Below, one piece after another: positions 10,463 through 20,100 of a DNA stretch of 64,000 nucleotides (the stretch's first letter is position 1; each line of letters starts with the position of its first letter). The notes beneath the pieces were generated by a model. The model was not told the DNA's origin. It was given only the letters and a program-made list of their open reading frames with translations, and did not search any database. Source of the DNA: UBA4408 sp002389785 (GTDB lineage: Bacteria; Bacteroidota; Bacteroidia; UBA4408); the NCBI GenBank assembly GCA_035438985.1, contig DAORJK010000015.1, forward strand, positions 1 to 64,000, in the 5' to 3' direction. The translations under genes were made by a program, and so were the position numbers.

Positions 10463-10470
10463 TAAATTTG
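10463..10470 (+). promoter_or_regulatory. Putative -7 box TAAATTTG
   Basis: TAAATTTG matches the Bacteroidota -7 consensus, 22 bases before the aminotransferase ATG at 10493 in the 86-base gap after the Wzy-like gene. No clear -33 element. It could give the aminotransferase its own start. Confidence 0.4.
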
Positions 10471-10492
10471 TTGCCTAATTAAGCTATACTCT

Positions 10493-11725
10493 ATGATCCC
10501 TTTTTCGCCTCCACGCATTGATCAAAAAATAATTGACGCTGTTACTGAAACCTTATTGTCGGGATGGATTACGACCGGACCAAAAACAAAATTATTTGAA
10601 AAGGAACTTACTCGGTATTGTGGAAATAAATCCACTATTTGTCTCAATTCGGCAACAGCAGGTTTAGAAATTATGTTGCGCTGGTTTGGTGTTGGCGAAG
10701 GTGATGAAGTAATTTTGCCGGCTTATACCTATTCGGCTACTGCCAATGTTGTGATCCATACGGGTGCTCGTCCGGTTTTTGTTGATATAAACGAAAACAA
10801 TTTTTTAATTTCTGCTGCTGCAATTGAAAAAGCCATTACTTCTAAAACCAAAGTAATTATGCCGGTTGATTTTGCAGGAATGCCTTGTGATTTTGACGCA
10901 ATAAATGCACTCGTAAATAGAGCTGATGTTAAAACTAAATTTGCGCCCAACTCTGATGCACAAAAAACACTGGGACGAATTTTAGTGTTAGCTGATGCTG
11001 CTCACTCTGTTGGTGCTGTATACAAAGGAAAAAAATCGGGCAGCCTAACTGATGTGTCCGTATTTTCGTTTCATGCAGTAAAAAATTTAACTACCGCAGA
11101 AGGTGGTGCCGTTGCACTTAATTTACCTGCCCCTTTTGACAACGATGCCATTTACCAACAATTGTGTATTAGCTCTCTGCACGGTCAAAATAAAGATGCT
11201 TTGGCCAAGATGCAAAAAGGGAATTGGAAATACGATATAATTGAAGCTGGTTATAAGTGCAACATGACCGATTTGTGTGCAGCGATTGGTTTGGTTGAAA
11301 TTGCTCGTTATGATTCAGATACCTTAGTAAAACGAAAGCATATAGTAGATGTTTACAATCAAAAATTAAAAAATTATTCCTGGGCAAACCTTCCGGTACA
11401 CCAGGTTCAAAGTGAACAAACCGAATCGTGTTATCATTTATATCCTTTACGAATAAACGGTATAACCGAGGTACAACGTGATGCAATTATGCAGCTTATT
11501 TTTGATCAAGATGTTTCGGTTAATGTGCATTTTATTCCTCTTCCAATGCTGAGTTTCTATAAAAATCAAGGATACAACATTAGCAATTACCCAAATGCTT
11601 ATGCACATTTTGCAAATGAAATTACCCTACCGGTATTTTATAATTTAACCGACGAACAATTAAACCAAGTTCTTACTGCAGTTATTAGTGCAGTTGAAAA
11701 AGTAATTATGCCTAATGGTTTTTAA
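10493..11725 (+). CDS. DegT/DnrJ/EryC1/StrS-family nucleotide-sugar aminotransferase
   Basis: A 410-residue PLP-dependent enzyme of the sugar aminotransferase family, which transaminates a keto-sugar nucleotide to an amino sugar for surface glycans. Visible hallmarks: PPRID near the N-terminus and SGWITTGP (23-30), the substrate region NSATAGLE (52-59), AYTYSATAN (77-85), the cofactor-binding D168-A-A-H171 segment, and the PLP-lysine segment FSFHAVKNLT with Lys197, followed by TAEGGAV. Length is usual for the family, slightly expanded at ~140-160. Lying between a Wzy-like gene and the initiating transferase, it probably makes an amino sugar of that polymer; the exact substrate is unknown. Confidence 0.9.
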   Translation: MIPFSPPRIDQKIIDAVTETLLSGWITTGPKTKLFEKELTRYCGNKSTICLNSATAGLEIMLRWFGVGEGDEVILPAYTYSATANVVIHTGARPVFVDINENNFLISAAAIEKAITSKTKVIMPVDFAGMPCDFDAINALVNRADVKTKFAPNSDAQKTLGRILVLADAAHSVGAVYKGKKSGSLTDVSVFSFHAVKNLTTAEGGAVALNLPAPFDNDAIYQQLCISSLHGQNKDALAKMQKGNWKYDIIEAGYKCNMTDLCAAIGLVEIARYDSDTLVKRKHIVDVYNQKLKNYSWANLPVHQVQSEQTESCYHLYPLRINGITEVQRDAIMQLIFDQDVSVNVHFIPLPMLSFYKNQGYNISNYPNAYAHFANEITLPVFYNLTDEQLNQVLTAVISAVEKVIMPNGF

Positions 11726-11782
11726 AAATTCTACCTTGTTTACAGTTAGTTAAATCAATTCACGCATTTATTCAACTATACT

Positions 11783-12373
11783 ATGCTTAAACGTGCTTTT
11801 GATTTTATTTTATCTGCTGTTGGAATACTAATACTCTCTCCTGTATATGTGTTACTTGCAATCCTAATTCTGCTTGATTCGAAAGGTGGAATTTTTTATA
11901 TGCAGCAGCGAGTGGGAAAAAACAACCTTGATTTTTATATCTATAAGTTTAGAACCATGCATCAAGGTGCTGAAAAAAAAGGATTGTTAACTGTTGGAGC
12001 GAAGGATTCACGGATTACTCGAGTTGGATATTTTTTACGCAAGTACAAATTGGATGAATTGCCCCAACTTTTGAATGTTCTAAAAGGTGATATGAGTTTT
12101 GTTGGCCCTCGTCCTGAAGTTCGTCGTTATGTAGCATTATACACTCCCCGACAAATGCAAGTACTGAGTGTAAAACCTGGTATTACCGATTATGCATCCA
12201 TTGCATATTCAAATGAAAGTGAATTGCTGAAAGAAGCAAGTGATCCTGAAAAATTTTACATCGAAACTGTCTTTCCTGCCAAGCTAGAATTGAACTTGAA
12301 ATACATTGCCGAAAAGAGTTTTTGGAAAGACCTTCAACTAATTTTTCTTACCCTAAAAAAGATTCTGAGTTAA
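11783..12373 (+). CDS. Initiating sugar-phosphate transferase (PglC/WcaJ-type, short form)
   Basis: A 196-residue bacterial sugar transferase (PF02397) that moves a sugar-1-phosphate from a nucleotide sugar to undecaprenyl phosphate, the committed step of polymer assembly. One N-terminal membrane segment (5-31, probably a re-entrant helix as in PglC), the RVGKN motif (43-47), YKFRTM (54-59), the catalytic Asp91-Glu92 pair in KLDELPQL, and GPRPE (108-112) are present. It lacks the N-terminal CoA-binding-like and multi-span domains of long WcaJ forms, so it is the minimal catalytic form. Last gene of the block; its stop interlocks with that of the convergent gene. Confidence 0.92.
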   Translation: MLKRAFDFILSAVGILILSPVYVLLAILILLDSKGGIFYMQQRVGKNNLDFYIYKFRTMHQGAEKKGLLTVGAKDSRITRVGYFLRKYKLDELPQLLNVLKGDMSFVGPRPEVRRYVALYTPRQMQVLSVKPGITDYASIAYSNESELLKEASDPEKFYIETVFPAKLELNLKYIAEKSFWKDLQLIFLTLKKILS

Positions 12374-13242
12374 CGGTTCACACAACTCAGCAAGAGTTGC
12401 ATTTCTTTTGACTTATCGGGATAACCCAACTTTTCAAACGAAAAAATCAGGTTGCGAATCAAGCGCGAAATCATATCAATATTGGAGCAAGGTTCGTAAT
12501 ACATTTTATCGGGATTCAATTTTAATTGTTTTAAAAATGAATCAATTTCCTTGTAACTAAAGGCCGAACCTTTACTAAATGGATTGATGTAAAAAATTAC
12601 CTTCGGGCTTGGATTACCTGCCAATATTGGCAAGTGAGTACTCTCTTCAACATAGGCTAAGATAAAATGCTCGGGTAAATTCACACCAAAAATGGGAATA
12701 TTCAAACCTTGAGCAATGATGGTATACAATATTGAAAGCGACAATGGATTGCCCTTTTTACTTTCGAGTACATTGTTGATGTAGGAATTTTGAGGCGCAT
12801 GAAAATTTTGAGTATTTCCGCTAAAACCATGAACATCAAACAAAATATGATTTATTACGCGTACTTTTTCGAGGGCTGTTAAATTGGCATTTAGTTCCAG
12901 CCAAACATCGTTGCGCATTTGATCGATGTGTGCCCTTACTTTTTTTTCGTTTAAATCGGGATATTGATAACGTGCAATTAAGAGTGCTCCGCTAAGTAAA
13001 TCATGTCCACCTGCCTGAGCCCATATACTTAAATCCTGATTGATACTTTCAAATTGAATGGTATGAATTAAATTTTCAACTCTATTTTGTAACAAGGAAT
13101 CAAAGGAAGTTTCCCAAGCATTTTCAAGCATCGGAATAACTTCGCTTCCGATAGATTTTATTTTCTCTCTTATTTCCTGAAATATTTTTTCATCAGGGTC
13201 GTCCAATAAACTTATGAGTGCACTTAATTCGTTTTTTGTCAT
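12370..13242 (-). CDS. SirB1/transglutaminase-core2 family protein
   Basis: A 290-residue protein of the SirB1-like family (Transglut_core2). The N-terminal ~70 residues resemble helical HEAT-like repeats; the core has SYINNVLESKKGNPLSLSIL-type sequence (~150-170) and NLPEHFILAY (~190-200), which match the family signature where the expected nucleophile is replaced by Ser, so transglutaminase or protease activity is unlikely. Its cellular role is not established. The stop codon overlaps the convergent sugar transferase stop within the palindrome GTTAAC. Confidence 0.75.
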   Translation of the reverse strand: MTKNELSALISLLDDPDEKIFQEIREKIKSIGSEVIPMLENAWETSFDSLLQNRVENLIHTIQFESINQDLSIWAQAGGHDLLSGALLIARYQYPDLNEKKVRAHIDQMRNDVWLELNANLTALEKVRVINHILFDVHGFSGNTQNFHAPQNSYINNVLESKKGNPLSLSILYTIIAQGLNIPIFGVNLPEHFILAYVEESTHLPILAGNPSPKVIFYINPFSKGSAFSYKEIDSFLKQLKLNPDKMYYEPCSNIDMISRLIRNLIFSFEKLGYPDKSKEMQLLLSCVNR

Positions 13243-13288
13243 ACCTTTTCCAACAACAAGTTTGCACTAAACTATGCAATAAATAAAT

Positions 13289-14158
13289 TCAAACAGTTAA
13301 ATCATTCAAGGTTTTTTCAATAAGTTTATTAACCGTTTTTTTGTAGTCTTTGCTAAATTGTTTTTGTATTCTATTGGCTATAATGGCACAAACGGTAGCA
13401 GCTTCATGTCCTAAACTCTTTGCTAAACCAAATAATGCAGAGGTTTCCATTTCAAAATTAGTCACTTTTAACCCCTTAAAATCAAAGGCAGTAAGTTTTT
13501 CATTTAGTCCTTCAACAGCTGGTTTTAATCGCAATTGCCTTCCTTGAGGACCGTAAAAACCACAGGCTGTTGCAGTTATTCCGGTTTCACAATCCTTTTT
13601 TAATTTACCAAACAAAAGTTCTGATCCTTTAATTAAATAAGGTGTATTTAAAGGAGCCGACCAACCGGTTTGTCGTATAAATTCAGCGCAAATTTCCGTT
13701 TCGTAGAAAGAGCCGGCATCATAAAAGTTGAGCAATCCGTCCATGCCTAATCCATATTCAGAAAGCACATAACTATCCACCGGTATGTGCGCTTGTAATG
13801 CTCCAGAAGTGCCAATACGCACTAATTGCAAGCTGCTAGTTACCGATTTAATTTCTCTGTGTTTTAAATCAATGTTAACCATCGCATCTAATTCGTTTAC
13901 AACAATATCCAAATTATCGGTACCGATGCCTGTACTGATTGCACTAATACGCTTTCCATTAAAGGTTCCGGTATGAGTAACAAATTCACGGTTTTGTTTT
14001 TTCAATTCAATTTTGTCGAAATAGTTCGATACCATTTCTACCCTTCCTTGATCACCTACCAACAATATAGTAGAACCAATGTCTTCGGGGTGTAAGTGCA
14101 GATGGAATATACTTCCATCGGGATTGATTATTAATTCTGATTCAGGAATTTTGCTCAT
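13289..14158 (-). CDS. Nucleoside phosphorylase (uridine phosphorylase-like)
   Basis: A 289-residue member of the PNP_UDP_1 family, cleaving a nucleoside with phosphate to free base and ribose-1-phosphate in salvage. GDQGRVEMV (35-43) is the phosphate-loop counterpart of GDPDRV in E. coli Udp, RIGTSGALQ (113-121) the second phosphate-binding segment, and NFEMETSALFGLA near residue 240 the ribose-binding Met-Glu segment. Length is a little above Udp (253 residues). The nucleobase preference cannot be fixed; uridine is the likeliest. Divergent from the stress-protein genes. Confidence 0.85.
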   Translation of the reverse strand: MSKIPESELIINPDGSIFHLHLHPEDIGSTILLVGDQGRVEMVSNYFDKIELKKQNREFVTHTGTFNGKRISAISTGIGTDNLDIVVNELDAMVNIDLKHREIKSVTSSLQLVRIGTSGALQAHIPVDSYVLSEYGLGMDGLLNFYDAGSFYETEICAEFIRQTGWSAPLNTPYLIKGSELLFGKLKKDCETGITATACGFYGPQGRQLRLKPAVEGLNEKLTAFDFKGLKVTNFEMETSALFGLAKSLGHEAATVCAIIANRIQKQFSKDYKKTVNKLIEKTLNDLTV

Positions 14159-14176
14159 TGTTCTCTTTTTTTACAT

Positions 14177-14184
14177 TACATTTG
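14177..14184 (+). promoter_or_regulatory. Putative -7 box TACATTTG of the stress-protein pair
   Basis: TACATTTG fits TAnnTTTG and lies 26 bases before the ATG at 14211. A TTTG at 14150-14153 and a TTG at 14158 are possible -33 elements, at slightly long and short spacing respectively. Confidence 0.42.
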
Positions 14185-14210
14185 CCATACTTCAAAACTA
14201 TCTAAAATAA

Positions 14211-15071
14211 ATGACTTCGTCAACATTTCAGATACTTGTTCCTACTGATTTTACAGCTCAATCACTGGCTGCTTTTTCTCAATCGTGCCGCATTGCTGAG
14301 TTGTATAATGCCTCCATTACTTTACTTCATATAGTTGAAGACTTGGAAGATGCATATAAAAATTTTGAAGTAAGTGATCCGGATTTGCTTCTGCAAAAAA
14401 TCGATGATAAATTAAATTTAATCGTTAAAGAAGAACTTGCGATTTCAAAAAAAATCGTTTCTTGTAAAATCGAATTTGGAGCCATTGTGGATCAAATTAT
14501 TGAAACTCAAAAAAAACAAGCTTGTAATATGATTGTAATGGGTTTTAATGCTTTACACAACCAGCCCAACATGCAAATAGGAAGCACTGCAATGGAAGTT
14601 ATAAAACGAGCGCCCTGTCAGGTAGTTACTGTGAAAAACAAATCGTATTCCGGCGAGTTCAAATCTATTATTTTACCCATCGATTTGTCAAAATCAGTTA
14701 CACAAATCATTGCAAAAACGATAGAATTAGCAAAGTCCTGGAAAGGTGCAGTTGTTAATCTTATTTCTGTTTTACCCGTTTGCGACGAACACCGAGTTAA
14801 TACTGCTACACATCAATTAGCTGGTATAGTAAAAGAAATAGAACTAAATAACATCGTGTGCAATGCCGAAATCATACGCATGATTAAAGGACACGAAAGT
14901 GTTGCCGAAATTGTTGCCGACTATGCACAACGCGTAAAAAGCGAAATGATTATGCTCATTACCCGTCATGAAATCGGTAGTTCAGCGAATATCGGCAACT
15001 CAACACAAAGCATTTTAAACAGTATCGAAATACCCATGTTTAGCATCGTACCACTAGTAAATCAAAATTGA
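14211..15071 (+). CDS. Tandem-domain universal stress protein (UspA family)
   Basis: A 286-residue cytoplasmic protein made of two UspA folds. Domain 1 (residues ~5-143) starts FQILVPTDFTAQS, with VMGFNALHNQ...IGSTAMEVI at its end: the ATP-binding pattern G-x2-G-x9-G-S/T is incomplete because the second Gly is missing. Domain 2 (~150-286) starts SIILPIDLS and ends IGNSTQSIL, also without a full nucleotide loop. Family members respond to stress or energy limitation; with both loops degenerate, ATP binding is doubtful. It sits 24 bases upstream of a second Usp gene and both share the terminator at 15999. Confidence 0.88.
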   Translation: MTSSTFQILVPTDFTAQSLAAFSQSCRIAELYNASITLLHIVEDLEDAYKNFEVSDPDLLLQKIDDKLNLIVKEELAISKKIVSCKIEFGAIVDQIIETQKKQACNMIVMGFNALHNQPNMQIGSTAMEVIKRAPCQVVTVKNKSYSGEFKSIILPIDLSKSVTQIIAKTIELAKSWKGAVVNLISVLPVCDEHRVNTATHQLAGIVKEIELNNIVCNAEIIRMIKGHESVAEIVADYAQRVKSEMIMLITRHEIGSSANIGNSTQSILNSIEIPMFSIVPLVNQN

Positions 15072-15095
15072 ATTAACAATTAAAACTTAAGCTTT

Positions 15096-15974
15096 ATGGA
15101 AACTTTCAGTGTAAAAAGAATTTTGATTCCGGTTGATTTTTCTGAGACAGCCTTGCTAGCTCTCGACCATGCCACCTTTATGGCTAAACTATTTAAAGCG
15201 GATATAATTTTGATTCACGTTGTTGAGAAATTTTCGTTCAAAATTGATATTCGAAAAAAAGGCGATGAAGCATCGGATGACCGCATGATTCGTGAACGAC
15301 TTTCTGAATTGGCTGAAGGAGTGAAACATCAAACCGGTGGAAGTGTTACCATATTAATGAAAGCAGGTAAAATCGCAAAAAAAATTGTTGAAGCTGCCAA
15401 CGAAACACAAGCCGATATTATTATTTTAGGAACACATGGAGTATCCGGGTTTGAAGAGTTTTTCATGGGTAGCAATGCCTTTAGAGTAGTTACCGAAGCT
15501 CAATGCCCGGTTATGTCGGTACAAGTACATTCAACCAAAGTAGGATTCAATGATATAGTATTACCTATTGATAACTCTGCAGCTAGCCGCCAAAAAGTGA
15601 GATATGCCGTTGAGTTAGCGAAGCATTATAATTCACGAATTCACATTGCCGGTATTTTAACGCTTGACTACCGCGATATTCGTAAAAAGTTTATGGCTAA
15701 GTTGAAACAAGTTGAAGATTACATTACCAAGCATGGAATTTCACACACCACTGAAATTATGAAGGGTGAAAATATTGCCAACCTTACCCTAAAACATGCC
15801 GAATCGCTAAATGCCGATTTAATTGTAATTATGACGGAGCAAGAAGATGAGTTAACAGGATTGCTCATGGGAACCTTTGCTCAGCAAGTTGTCAATCATT
15901 CAAAAATTCCGGTAATGACAGTTAAGCCTAGCTTGAAACCTGATATTGAAATGAATGTTTTTTCAGGAGTATAA
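15096..15974 (+). CDS. Tandem-domain universal stress protein with an intact ATP motif
   Basis: A 292-residue two-domain Usp. Domain 1 starts RILIPVDFSETA and contains ILGTHGVSGFEEFFMGSNA (~111-129), which fits the ATP-binding G-x2-G-x9-G-S motif of UspA proteins. Domain 2 starts DIVLPIDNSAAS and keeps only LMGTFAQQV at the corresponding place. The pair of Usp genes with different loops suggests one nucleotide-binding and one non-binding member that may form mixed dimers; that is inference. A strong intrinsic terminator follows 24 bases after the stop. Confidence 0.9.
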   Translation: METFSVKRILIPVDFSETALLALDHATFMAKLFKADIILIHVVEKFSFKIDIRKKGDEASDDRMIRERLSELAEGVKHQTGGSVTILMKAGKIAKKIVEAANETQADIIILGTHGVSGFEEFFMGSNAFRVVTEAQCPVMSVQVHSTKVGFNDIVLPIDNSAASRQKVRYAVELAKHYNSRIHIAGILTLDYRDIRKKFMAKLKQVEDYITKHGISHTTEIMKGENIANLTLKHAESLNADLIVIMTEQEDELTGLLMGTFAQQVVNHSKIPVMTVKPSLKPDIEMNVFSGV

Positions 15975-15998
15975 ATTTATCCATTAATCAAAAAACTA

Positions 15999-16035
15999 CA
16001 ACCCGTCATAGTTCAAATGACGGGTTGCTTTTTTT
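15999..16035 (+). terminator. Intrinsic terminator of the two-gene Usp operon
   Basis: Perfect 11-bp stem CAACCCGTCAT / ATGACGGGTTG with a 7-base loop, followed by CTTTTTTT. It ends the Usp transcript before the small gene at 16060. Confidence 0.92.
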
Positions 16036-16059
16036 AATTGAACAGACTTCTAATCTTTT

Positions 16060-16287
16060 ATGAATAAATACTCAATAAAACTCCGCTATAATACCGAATG
16101 CAAGGATAATCGGCTTTACTGGCGTGTATTAATTAACGGAGTTGAACACCTTGCAGAAAATGTTTTTATTCAAATTCCGGTTAGCACTACTGCAGATTTT
16201 TTGGTAGATAAAGGTGTAACCAAACACCACATTTCATGTGAAGCAAATACGTTACAATGGAAAGGGGATGAATTAACGATTAGTTAA
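16060..16287 (+). CDS. Small conserved-looking protein, unknown
   Basis: A 75-residue soluble protein without signal peptide or membrane segment. Sequence alternates polar and hydrophobic residues in a beta-rich manner (SIKLRYNTE, LYWRVLING, VFIQIPVST), and small proteins with this look are annotated as hypothetical in Bacteroidota. ATG 16060 follows the Usp terminator by 24 bases, so it needs its own promoter, which I did not find. It converges with the DUF4197 gene, leaving 3 bases between the stops. Coding status is supported by in-frame codon usage like its neighbours. Confidence 0.62.
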   Translation: MNKYSIKLRYNTECKDNRLYWRVLINGVEHLAENVFIQIPVSTTADFLVDKGVTKHHISCEANTLQWKGDELTIS

Positions 16288-16290
16288 ATT

Positions 16291-17007
16291 CTAACCGAAT
16301 ACTTTTTTCAGTAAATCGCTAACACGAGCACCCGGATCCTTTCTTATTTTCAGTTCCTCTTCGGCTACCAATTTGAATAAACCTTCAAGTGCTTTAGTAG
16401 TTACATAATCATCCAAATTTGGATTCATTTTTTGCACCATGGGTATTTTATTGTACTTGGTTATTAACGGATTCCAGTACTTCGTAATATTTACTTTTTT
16501 TAAGGAACTCTGGATAACAGGACTAAATTTAGCTTTCAATTCATCAATCGTCTTTCCTTTTAAAAATTCGGTTGCTGCATTGTCACCTCCTTTTAAAATG
16601 CTCAAGCCATCCGAAATATTCATACTGGTAATAGCGGCTAAAAAAATTGGTGCTGCATCTTTTGCTGCATCTTCAGCTGCACGATTTAAGGTACGTGTAA
16701 AATTCTCAACTTGTTTCTTCATCCCTGCTTGAATCAATAAATCTTCCATCACTTTAGCCTCTTTTGGAAAAGGAATTTTAATAAGTGGATTCTGATAAAA
16801 ACCATTAAATGCAGATGCTTTCAAAGATGAATTTTTTGCACCAACTGTAAGCGCTTCCTTCAGTCCTGATACAATGTCTCCATTACTTAAATTTACGCCA
16901 CTGCCATTCAATATACTGGTTGCCTGATTTATTACGTTACCAATTTTTTGGGCTGATGCTGATAGAGTAGCGCCTATTAGAATAGTCCCTAAGAGTATTT
17001 TTTTCAT
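16291..17007 (-). CDS. DUF4197 secreted protein
   Basis: A 238-residue protein with a signal peptide (MKKILLGTILIGATLSASAQ) and a largely alpha-helical mature part. The stretch GLKEALTVGAKNSS (~49-62), followed by FNGFYQNPLIKIPFP and later YVTTKALEGLF near the C-terminus, matches the DUF4197 family, found in the periplasm of many Gram-negative bacteria. Function is unknown. Single gene, 108 bases upstream of the next stop on the same strand. Confidence 0.85.
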   Translation of the reverse strand: MKKILLGTILIGATLSASAQKIGNVINQATSILNGSGVNLSNGDIVSGLKEALTVGAKNSSLKASAFNGFYQNPLIKIPFPKEAKVMEDLLIQAGMKKQVENFTRTLNRAAEDAAKDAAPIFLAAITSMNISDGLSILKGGDNAATEFLKGKTIDELKAKFSPVIQSSLKKVNITKYWNPLITKYNKIPMVQKMNPNLDDYVTTKALEGLFKLVAEEELKIRKDPGARVSDLLKKVFG

Positions 17008-17115
17008 TGTCGTGATTTTAATTCTGATTTATACTTTATTTAATTGAGTGAATAATGAGTAAAAAAATTGAGCGTTATCCTAACACAATAACTCTGCCAA
17101 TAGCAAATTTCGTTT

Positions 17116-20100
17116 TTACAAATGAGTTAATTTCTTCTGATACACTGTCTTTCCCGCTTCGTTTTTAATGTGTAAGAAATAAATTCCCTTTCCAAATTTG
17201 TTCATTTCTAAAGGTAAAATTTCAGTTGCTTTACTTATAAAACAATTCTTAGAAAGTACCTGAACTCCCGAACTTGAATATACTTCAAGGCGTAATTTCT
17301 GATTTTGAAAATCGCTAATACTTAAAGTAAAATCCGACTCACTTGGATTAGGGTAAACGTTAATTGAGTTGTACTTCCTACCCGATACAGTGCCAAGCGG
17401 CTCTACCAGGTTTACATTGTCAATATACAATTCTTGTCCAGCGTAACCGCGGTTCTCAAAAATAATTGAAATGTTAGGCTGACCTATATATGCATCTAAA
17501 CTGATGAGTTCATTTCGCCATTCACTAGCGGTAGGCACAAATGTTACATTAGGTGAAGCCGGTGCCGTTTGCAAAGCTGATGCATCTTTTAAATAAATTA
17601 TATCCCTGTTTTGGTCACAATTATAAGAAATATACACAACCAAAGTATCGTAAAATGGTGCTGAATTCATAGCATATGCAACATCAAAACTAAGCTGCGC
17701 ATGTGCTGAATTACTAAGATTAAATGTGGGAGTGCGCACAGCGTCGCGATGTCCCTGAGCATCTAGGTTATAATTATCAAAATACAAACATTCATTGCTT
17801 GTTCCAAAACCTCCTGTAATAAACGATTGCTGCCAATTTATACCATCATTAAATGCATCAATAATTCTCCATCCCGCAGGAGGAAAAACACCCGAAAAAT
17901 TTTCTTGCAAAGGCAATGGATTTTTTCCTTCAACATGAATATACAACTGTTTAATAGTGGTATCGCTTCCTAAACTATTCGATACAATTAGGCTTACAGA
18001 ATAATCGCCGGCAACTGAATAGTGAACGAGTGGATTCGGTAAATTAGAACTAGCCGGAGTTCCTCCTTGAAATGTCCACGAATAACTTAGCGCATTAGTG
18101 CTTGATAAATTTTGAAACTGCACTCCATCTCCACTACAAATAACTGTATCGACAGAAGTAAAATTAGCAACCGGTGCCAAGTAAGGCTGATATAAGCCGC
18201 TTTCCCAAACTCCTCTCCCATAATAAGCAACACGCAAAATGCTGTTTCCTGCACCGTCTTGAGTAAGCATAAAATCCTGAATGTCGGCTATCGTTGGTAA
18301 GCCTTGAGAATAATTAACCCAAGAACTCATCGTATCATTTTTATAATATACACCGGCAGCCGAACAAACATAAGCAGCTTCATTAGGTGAATACTCATCT
18401 AAATAAATCTTAATAATATTCACCGGTGGTAATCCTGAACTAATAGCAACCCAAGTGCTTCCTTGATTAGTTGATCGGTACACATTGCTTCCGCAAGTGA
18501 TGTACACCACATTTGAATTGAGTTTGCTTATGGCAATACTGGCTGTATTAAAGGTACTTGAAGGAGCTGTTAATGTTGTAAATGTTGGGGTAGCAGCCAG
18601 TGCATTTACACTGTGTTTAATTTGCAGGTTATTGGTTACGACATATAAATCGTTGGCATCGTTTGGCGAAACTGCCATTGCTTTTACGGTTGAATTATTC
18701 GCCAAAATTGCGGTCCAACTTGGAGTAAATGCATTTAAATTTAAGGTACGGTAAACATTGGAGGAGGCTACAAATGCAGCATTGGGTTGCAAGGGACTAA
18801 ATACCATGGCACGTGCATTTCCTGAAATTGGATTTCCCCAAGGTTGGTCGCTCCCATTGACTACTCGTCTGTTTCCGCTAAAATAATACACACGGTTTGG
18901 AATCAAATAATCATAGGCCATTCTATCGGTCCAATCTCCTCCTCTATTTGTTTTCCATTGATTGTCATAAAACAACTCCCCGTTATCCTGAGTGCCTATG
19001 CTGATGCTATTGGTAACCATTGGACTTTGTGCTGCATGATAACACTCTGTAGCTTCTAAACCATCACTAAAAGGATCCCAATTATCGCCGTCGTCGTGAC
19101 TCACAAAAACTCCACCGTCGTTCGCATTTAATAAATTGTTAGGGTTGTAAGGACTGTAAATAATTTGGTGCATATCTGTATGGCAATCAATGGCCCAATC
19201 GGTCAGTTTGGTCCAAGTGAGGGCTGCATCGTTAGAGCGCCAAACACAATGCGCAACTACCAGTACCTTATCGGCATTTAGTGGATCCGCTGTTATTCCA
19301 AAATTGTAATTTCCTTGACCGGAAGTTGTTGCTGTATAACCAACTAACATTTGACCGGGATTGTGGTAAGCAGTGGTGAAACTGGTTCCTCCATCGGTTG
19401 ATTTTAATATGGTACCTCCATCGGCAACCATCCCAATGTAAACAATATCGGGATTGGCCGGAGATACTGCTAGGCGCATACCTTCTCCATTTCCATTTGG
19501 AACAAATACTCCATTCGTAATTAAAGACCATGTTTCGCCCATGTTTACCGAACGAAAATATTGTGAACTGGTAACTGCAAAAATGGTATCGCTATTTGTT
19601 GAAGCTTTAAACTTCATGTCTTTAAATGCACCTCCTGATTTTTTCAACGACCAGTTTAGTCCGCCATTATAGGTTTTCCAAATGCCGTCGTCAGTTGCGG
19701 CAATTAATTCATTAGGGTTGTTGGGATTCATCAGTAATTCAACAGCCATGCGGTTGCCTATTCCCGAATTGGCCGGAAACCAAGTAGCACCTGCATCATT
19801 GCTTTTCCAAATTCCATAATTGGTATTGTAGTAATTTGGATCTCCTGTTCCCAAATAAAGTATTGAATCATTAGTAAAATCAATACATACAGATGCACAG
19901 GCAGTAGAAGGTAAAAAATCGGTTCCTTTATTTTTCCATAAAACCCCTCCGTTGTTACTAATCCATAAGCCACCGGAAGCACTCGCGGCATAAACTTTAG
20001 ATGGATTAGAAGGATGAAACTTGAGTTGACACACGCGACCAATTCCATTTATTTGACCGGAAACATTTATCGGAAATGCGATAGGTCCTGTTGCATGCCA

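Noticed and set aside
16439..16732. Plus-strand frame of 97 codons
   Set aside because: Antisense to DUF4197, which has clear family features; no start context.
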